NCBI GenBank assembly: GCA_023091665.1 | Contig: JALJCQ010000006.1 | Coordinates: 248,001 to 312,000, forward strand | DNA from: Pythium myriotylum | Taxonomy: Eukaryota; Oomycota; Peronosporomycetes; Pythiales; Pythiaceae | Length of the DNA stretch: 64,000 nt | Direction: 5' to 3' | Shown here: positions 61,387-64,000 of the stretch, one piece after another | How the letters are laid out: each line of letters begins with the position of its first letter | How positions within the stretch are numbered: the stretch's first letter is position 1 | Notes under the pieces: model-generated | Database searches by the model: none | The model's input: the letters and a program-made list of their open reading frames with translations, nothing else | Told to the model about the DNA's origin: nothing | Program-made: the position numbers and the translations under genes

Positions 61387-63235
61387 AAAAATATATAAAT
61401 CGGACGATGAATATGACTCCGATGACGAGGATGATTTTATTCCAACGACGACAAAATTAGCTTCGCCTCTACGTGGCTCTGAGCCAATTCGAGCAGTGAA
61501 GAGGGTTGATCAGATTCATGATGACTCCTGGATGTATGAATCATCGGACGACTCTTGCAGTGATGATGGCAGCATTGCGTGGGACGAACCTAATAATGAA
61601 CACCTGGATGCGCCATCCTTGGAAGAATTTGAGCGCGCGAGGCAAGCAGAACAGTATGAGGAATACGAGGAAGCGTCTCAGAAAGAGGTCACGCTACCGC
61701 CAATTGAGATTGTTAATCCGACTAAGCCGAAAGCCACGACTAAGACTGATGAATTCACCAAAGAGATCACTGGTGAAAATGAAATCAAGAAGATCATCTT
61801 GAAGAAGATTGTTGATGACATGATGCTTCTGGACAAGGATCTAATTCGCCAGTGCAACAAGGTTGATCTGTATGATTTATCATCGCTGCGTAATGTCACT
61901 ATTGATGTATCCAAACTCGCGCTGCTCATCAGACAAACCATTGTGCGAACGGATAACAACGGCTTGCCAATGTGGTATGGAAAGAATAATACAAAGCTTC
62001 GTTTCGGGGCGGAAGAAGTGGATGCAATTGAGTTCAGTCCAGTTGGAAAAGTCTTTCAGACCTACAAAATGGCCGTTTCTTACAAATACAGCCCTAAGTT
62101 CAAGCCAGTATTTGCTCACCTCAAAATGAGTGTCATTCTCGACGCAGTCACGCATCTGGTGAATCATAAATCGGCTAATGTTCATCCATATGGTCCATTT
62201 GACGCCCACAAGAACGACCCTCGTGTATTCAATTTATTCAGTGGGTTTCCTCATGTGTATGACTCTGAGTATGTAATCAATCAAGAGCGAGTTGATGTGT
62301 GGCTCGATCATATCAAGTATGTGCTATCGGATAGTAATGATGATGTGTATCGGTTCTTTGTGAAGTACTTCGCTCACCTGATTCAAAAGCCGCATGTCAA
62401 GACGAAGATGGTTCCTCTCATCAAAGGAACGCAAGGGTGTGGCAAGCATTCTGCATTTCATATCTTTCATCGTTTTGTGATTGGCCCTCAGAGCAGTCTT
62501 GTGTGTCCATATATGGAGCGTATCACTGCTCGATTCAACAGTATTCGACAGAGCAAGCTATCGATTGTACTGGACGAAGCCTTTGACTCGAACAATCGCT
62601 CTATGAATAATCAAATGAAGAGCTATATTACCGACGATCGTACGCAGATTGAACGCAAGGGTCTCGAAACGATTGAAGTCAATGACTACGCAAACCATGT
62701 GATCTTGACAAACAATGACTTTGGATCAATCATTGAGGCCAATGATCGACGATATATGTGTCTCGTTGCCAGTGAAATCCGTGTCGGTGATGAAAAGTAT
62801 TTTGTTCACTATTTCGATACTCTTGCCAATCTCGATGCGGGTCGTGACATTTTTCACTACCTCGCGCGTGTTGATTTGACTGGATTCAAGCCTCAAGCGT
62901 TCCCACTCACAGAGTATAAGAAGGAACTCAAGACAAAGCAAACCAACAACGTGGTGAAGTGGCTCCTCAATATGCATGAGAGACTTAGCGATGAAGAAGA
63001 TGTCGAAATCAAAGAAGCATCGACGTCTGAGTGGTGTGGTAAATACTGTAGATGGGCTGAAACCAGCGGAGAGTCCCCGATCATGTCTCTCAATGTATTC
63101 AGTGGATTGTTGAAGAATGAAGGGATAGACACTGAATCGAAGAACTTTCCTTTTGGTGATAAGCGCGTGAAGTTCCGATATCGAACCATCTCGCGAACGG
63201 TTTTGTCTGATCAGCTAGCGCAGTACATTGAGTAA
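61376..63235 (+). CDS. SF3 helicase of D5/DUF5906 type (virus-like)
   Basis: The frame is open from 61376; the first ATG is at 61532. After ~100 acidic residues comes a helicase core: a Walker A-type GTQGCGKH near 62430 (His where Ser/Thr is usual, a substitution tolerated in this family), Walker B SIVLDEAFD, motif C HVILTNNDFG, and the arginine-region NDRRYMCLVAS. The upstream segment HPYGPFDAHKNDPRVFNLFSG is characteristic of D5-like/DUF5906 primase-helicases of virophages, polinton-like viruses and giant viruses. No primase domain is present. It would unwind DNA during replication of a DNA virus or virus-like transposon. It has no stop. The region is more A+T-rich than the rest of the window. 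Confidence 0.8.
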   Translation, partial: FRIEKIYKSDDEYDSDDEDDFIPTTTKLASPLRGSEPIRAVKRVDQIHDDSWMYESSDDSCSDDGSIAWDEPNNEHLDAPSLEEFERARQAEQYEEYEEASQKEVTLPPIEIVNPTKPKATTKTDEFTKEITGENEIKKIILKKIVDDMMLLDKDLIRQCNKVDLYDLSSLRNVTIDVSKLALLIRQTIVRTDNNGLPMWYGKNNTKLRFGAEEVDAIEFSPVGKVFQTYKMAVSYKYSPKFKPVFAHLKMSVILDAVTHLVNHKSANVHPYGPFDAHKNDPRVFNLFSGFPHVYDSEYVINQERVDVWLDHIKYVLSDSNDDVYRFFVKYFAHLIQKPHVKTKMVPLIKGTQGCGKHSAFHIFHRFVIGPQSSLVCPYMERITARFNSIRQSKLSIVLDEAFDSNNRSMNNQMKSYITDDRTQIERKGLETIEVNDYANHVILTNNDFGSIIEANDRRYMCLVASEIRVGDEKYFVHYFDTLANLDAGRDIFHYLARVDLTGFKPQAFPLTEYKKELKTKQTNNVVKWLLNMHERLSDEEDVEIKEASTSEWCGKYCRWAETSGESPIMSLNVFSGLLKNEGIDTESKNFPFGDKRVKFRYRTISRTVLSDQLAQYIE

Positions 63236-63289
63236 AGCCGTTAATATCTTTTGATCATATGCAAAGACAAAAAAAGATTGAGCTTGCGC

Positions 63290-63826
63290 TCAGACGGACG
63301 ACGTTGATTGCGCTTCGGCCCATCTGATATGCTTTTGAGATTTGAAGTGATATGTTCTACCTCTGCATTGGTAATAACCGCCGCATTCACAAGTTACTTT
63401 CTCGACGAGTCTCTCTTTATTGAGCTCGTTGTATTGCTTGTTTCTCTCGTTGAGCACTTCTTTATTGGCTTCCCAGTTTTTTTTCATACTCTCTCTCTCT
63501 CTCTGTTTCTCTTTTTTGAATAGCCCAAATGGAGGCATCTTATTCACACAAGTTCTCTTGAATTTGTTGATCCATAAAGTTTCGTACGCAAGCAACTGAG
63601 ATCTATCGGCAACCTCATACTGCTTGATCAATATAATTTTAAATTCATACGGACCATACTTTCGGAAGTATGGATAGATTGCAATTTCGCTTGTTGTTTT
63701 CCCTTCATCCCAACGCTTGAAGTTAGACCGATGCCCACTCATACGATGTTTGAGCTGATTGAATGTGCTACCGACATAGCAGATGTCACTTTGACTACAA
63801 ACGATTTTATAAACTGAACCGATCAT
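63290..63826 (-). CDS. GIY-YIG endonuclease with C-terminal Cys/His finger
   Basis: A 178-residue protein starts from the ATG at 63826. Its N-terminal GIY-YIG domain reads SVYKIV…CYVGST (positions of GIY and YIG), the Arg helix in LKHRMSGHRSNFKR, and the catalytic Glu in AYETLWINKF. A Lys/Glu-rich linker leads to CECGGYYQC…HFKSQKH, a zinc-finger-like tail. Such small standalone nucleases are frequent in giant viruses, virophages and polinton-like viruses. It converges on the helicase, 54 bp away, with a weak hairpin between. Function (homing, recombination or repair) is not determinable. Confidence 0.8.
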   Translation of the reverse strand: MIGSVYKIVCSQSDICYVGSTFNQLKHRMSGHRSNFKRWDEGKTTSEIAIYPYFRKYGPYEFKIILIKQYEVADRSQLLAYETLWINKFKRTCVNKMPPFGLFKKEKQRERESMKKNWEANKEVLNERNKQYNELNKERLVEKVTCECGGYYQCRGRTYHFKSQKHIRWAEAQSTSSV

Positions 63827-63878
63827 GACTATTGTTATATTTATATAGTTTATACATCAAGATCAAACATAACTTCTG
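63827..63878. promoter_or_regulatory. A+T-rich intergenic segment, possible virus-like promoter
   Basis: TTATATTTATATAGTTTATA lies 5' of the nuclease gene. A+T-rich early promoters are common in such viruses, but no consensus can be proved here. Confidence 0.3.
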
Positions 63879-64000
63879 TTATCCCAATCGAAATGACCCC
63901 CCCCCCCCTTTAATACGACGACGTGTCATAGGAGGTTCCATTCCTAGCCCGCTAATACCTCAAAAAGTTTCACGAGCAGCGGTTGCTTCTGGTCCGGCGA
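63879..64000 (-). other. possible 3' end of another virus-like gene, cut by the window
   Basis: The minus strand ends in a basic/Gly-rich tail (GLGMEPPMTRRRIKGGGG…) before a TAA at 63879-63881. A TGA at 63960-63962 interrupts the same frame upstream, so the gene, if real, is broken or frameshifted. A 12-bp C run (63897-63908) encodes the Gly stretch and is an error-prone spot. Confidence 0.25.

Noticed and set aside
63279..63292. Hairpin TGAGC-TTGC-GCTCA between helicase and nuclease as a viral transcription terminator
   Set aside because: Five-base stem is too weak to call; mentioned only in passing.

Overview
The window reads as nuclear DNA of an oomycete, most likely a Peronosporales (Phytophthora-like) genome. 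The evidence is a Crinkler-type (CRN) effector gene, a tandem family resembling the proteins annotated in Phytophthora as 'M96 mating-specific protein family', intron-less genes with oomycete-type Inr+FPR core promoters, and a dense mix of Ty3/gypsy, DIRS-like, pogo, LINE, Helitron and Ty1/copia elements. It is a gene-sparse, transposon-rich region; species cannot be fixed from the sequence alone.

Layout. 1-5920: Ty3/gypsy DNA on the minus strand. A pol ORF is fused in frame to the gag of a second gypsy element at about position 647; gag, an extra leader ORF and one 280-bp LTR (5641-5920) follow. 6315-11539: a DIRS-like tyrosine-recombinase retroelement (minus): gag with a C-terminal Cys/His motif, RT-RNase H, tyrosine recombinase. 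11905-40620: a cluster of nine paralogues (A-I) with a basic/coiled-coil N-terminus and a START-like C-terminal region. A carries a frameshift, G is inverted and 5'-truncated, the other seven are intact. D and E sit in a roughly 3.3-kb segmental duplication. About two thirds of the cluster is gene-free DNA with duplicated promoters, tandem repeats, palindromes and one small inverted-repeat element.

41076-42194: a CRN gene with an HNH-like C-terminus, broken by one in-frame TAG. 42365-46630: a pogo-type DNA transposon whose transposase is split by a 5'-truncated LINE; a 16-bp target-site duplication proves the nesting, and removing the LINE restores the frame exactly. 46951-~53105 (or further): a Helitron with a textbook 3' end (hairpin plus CTAG) and a Rep/helicase ORF with a late frameshift. 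53111-54448: an OTU-domain protease gene on the same strand, perhaps Helitron cargo. 54752-61059: a Ty1/copia element with two 380-bp LTRs that look identical and a 5-bp TAACC duplication, yet three in-frame UGA codons in pol. This copia landed 18 bp before the start of a virus-like gene.

61078-64000: a virus-like island, more A+T-rich than the rest. It encodes an SF3 helicase of the D5/DUF5906 type (as in polinton-like viruses, virophages and giant viruses), split into two overlapping frames, a convergent GIY-YIG endonuclease, and the edge of another possible gene. This endogenous DNA-virus or virus-like transposon remnant continues past the right edge. Together with the START-like cluster it is the least ordinary content of the window.
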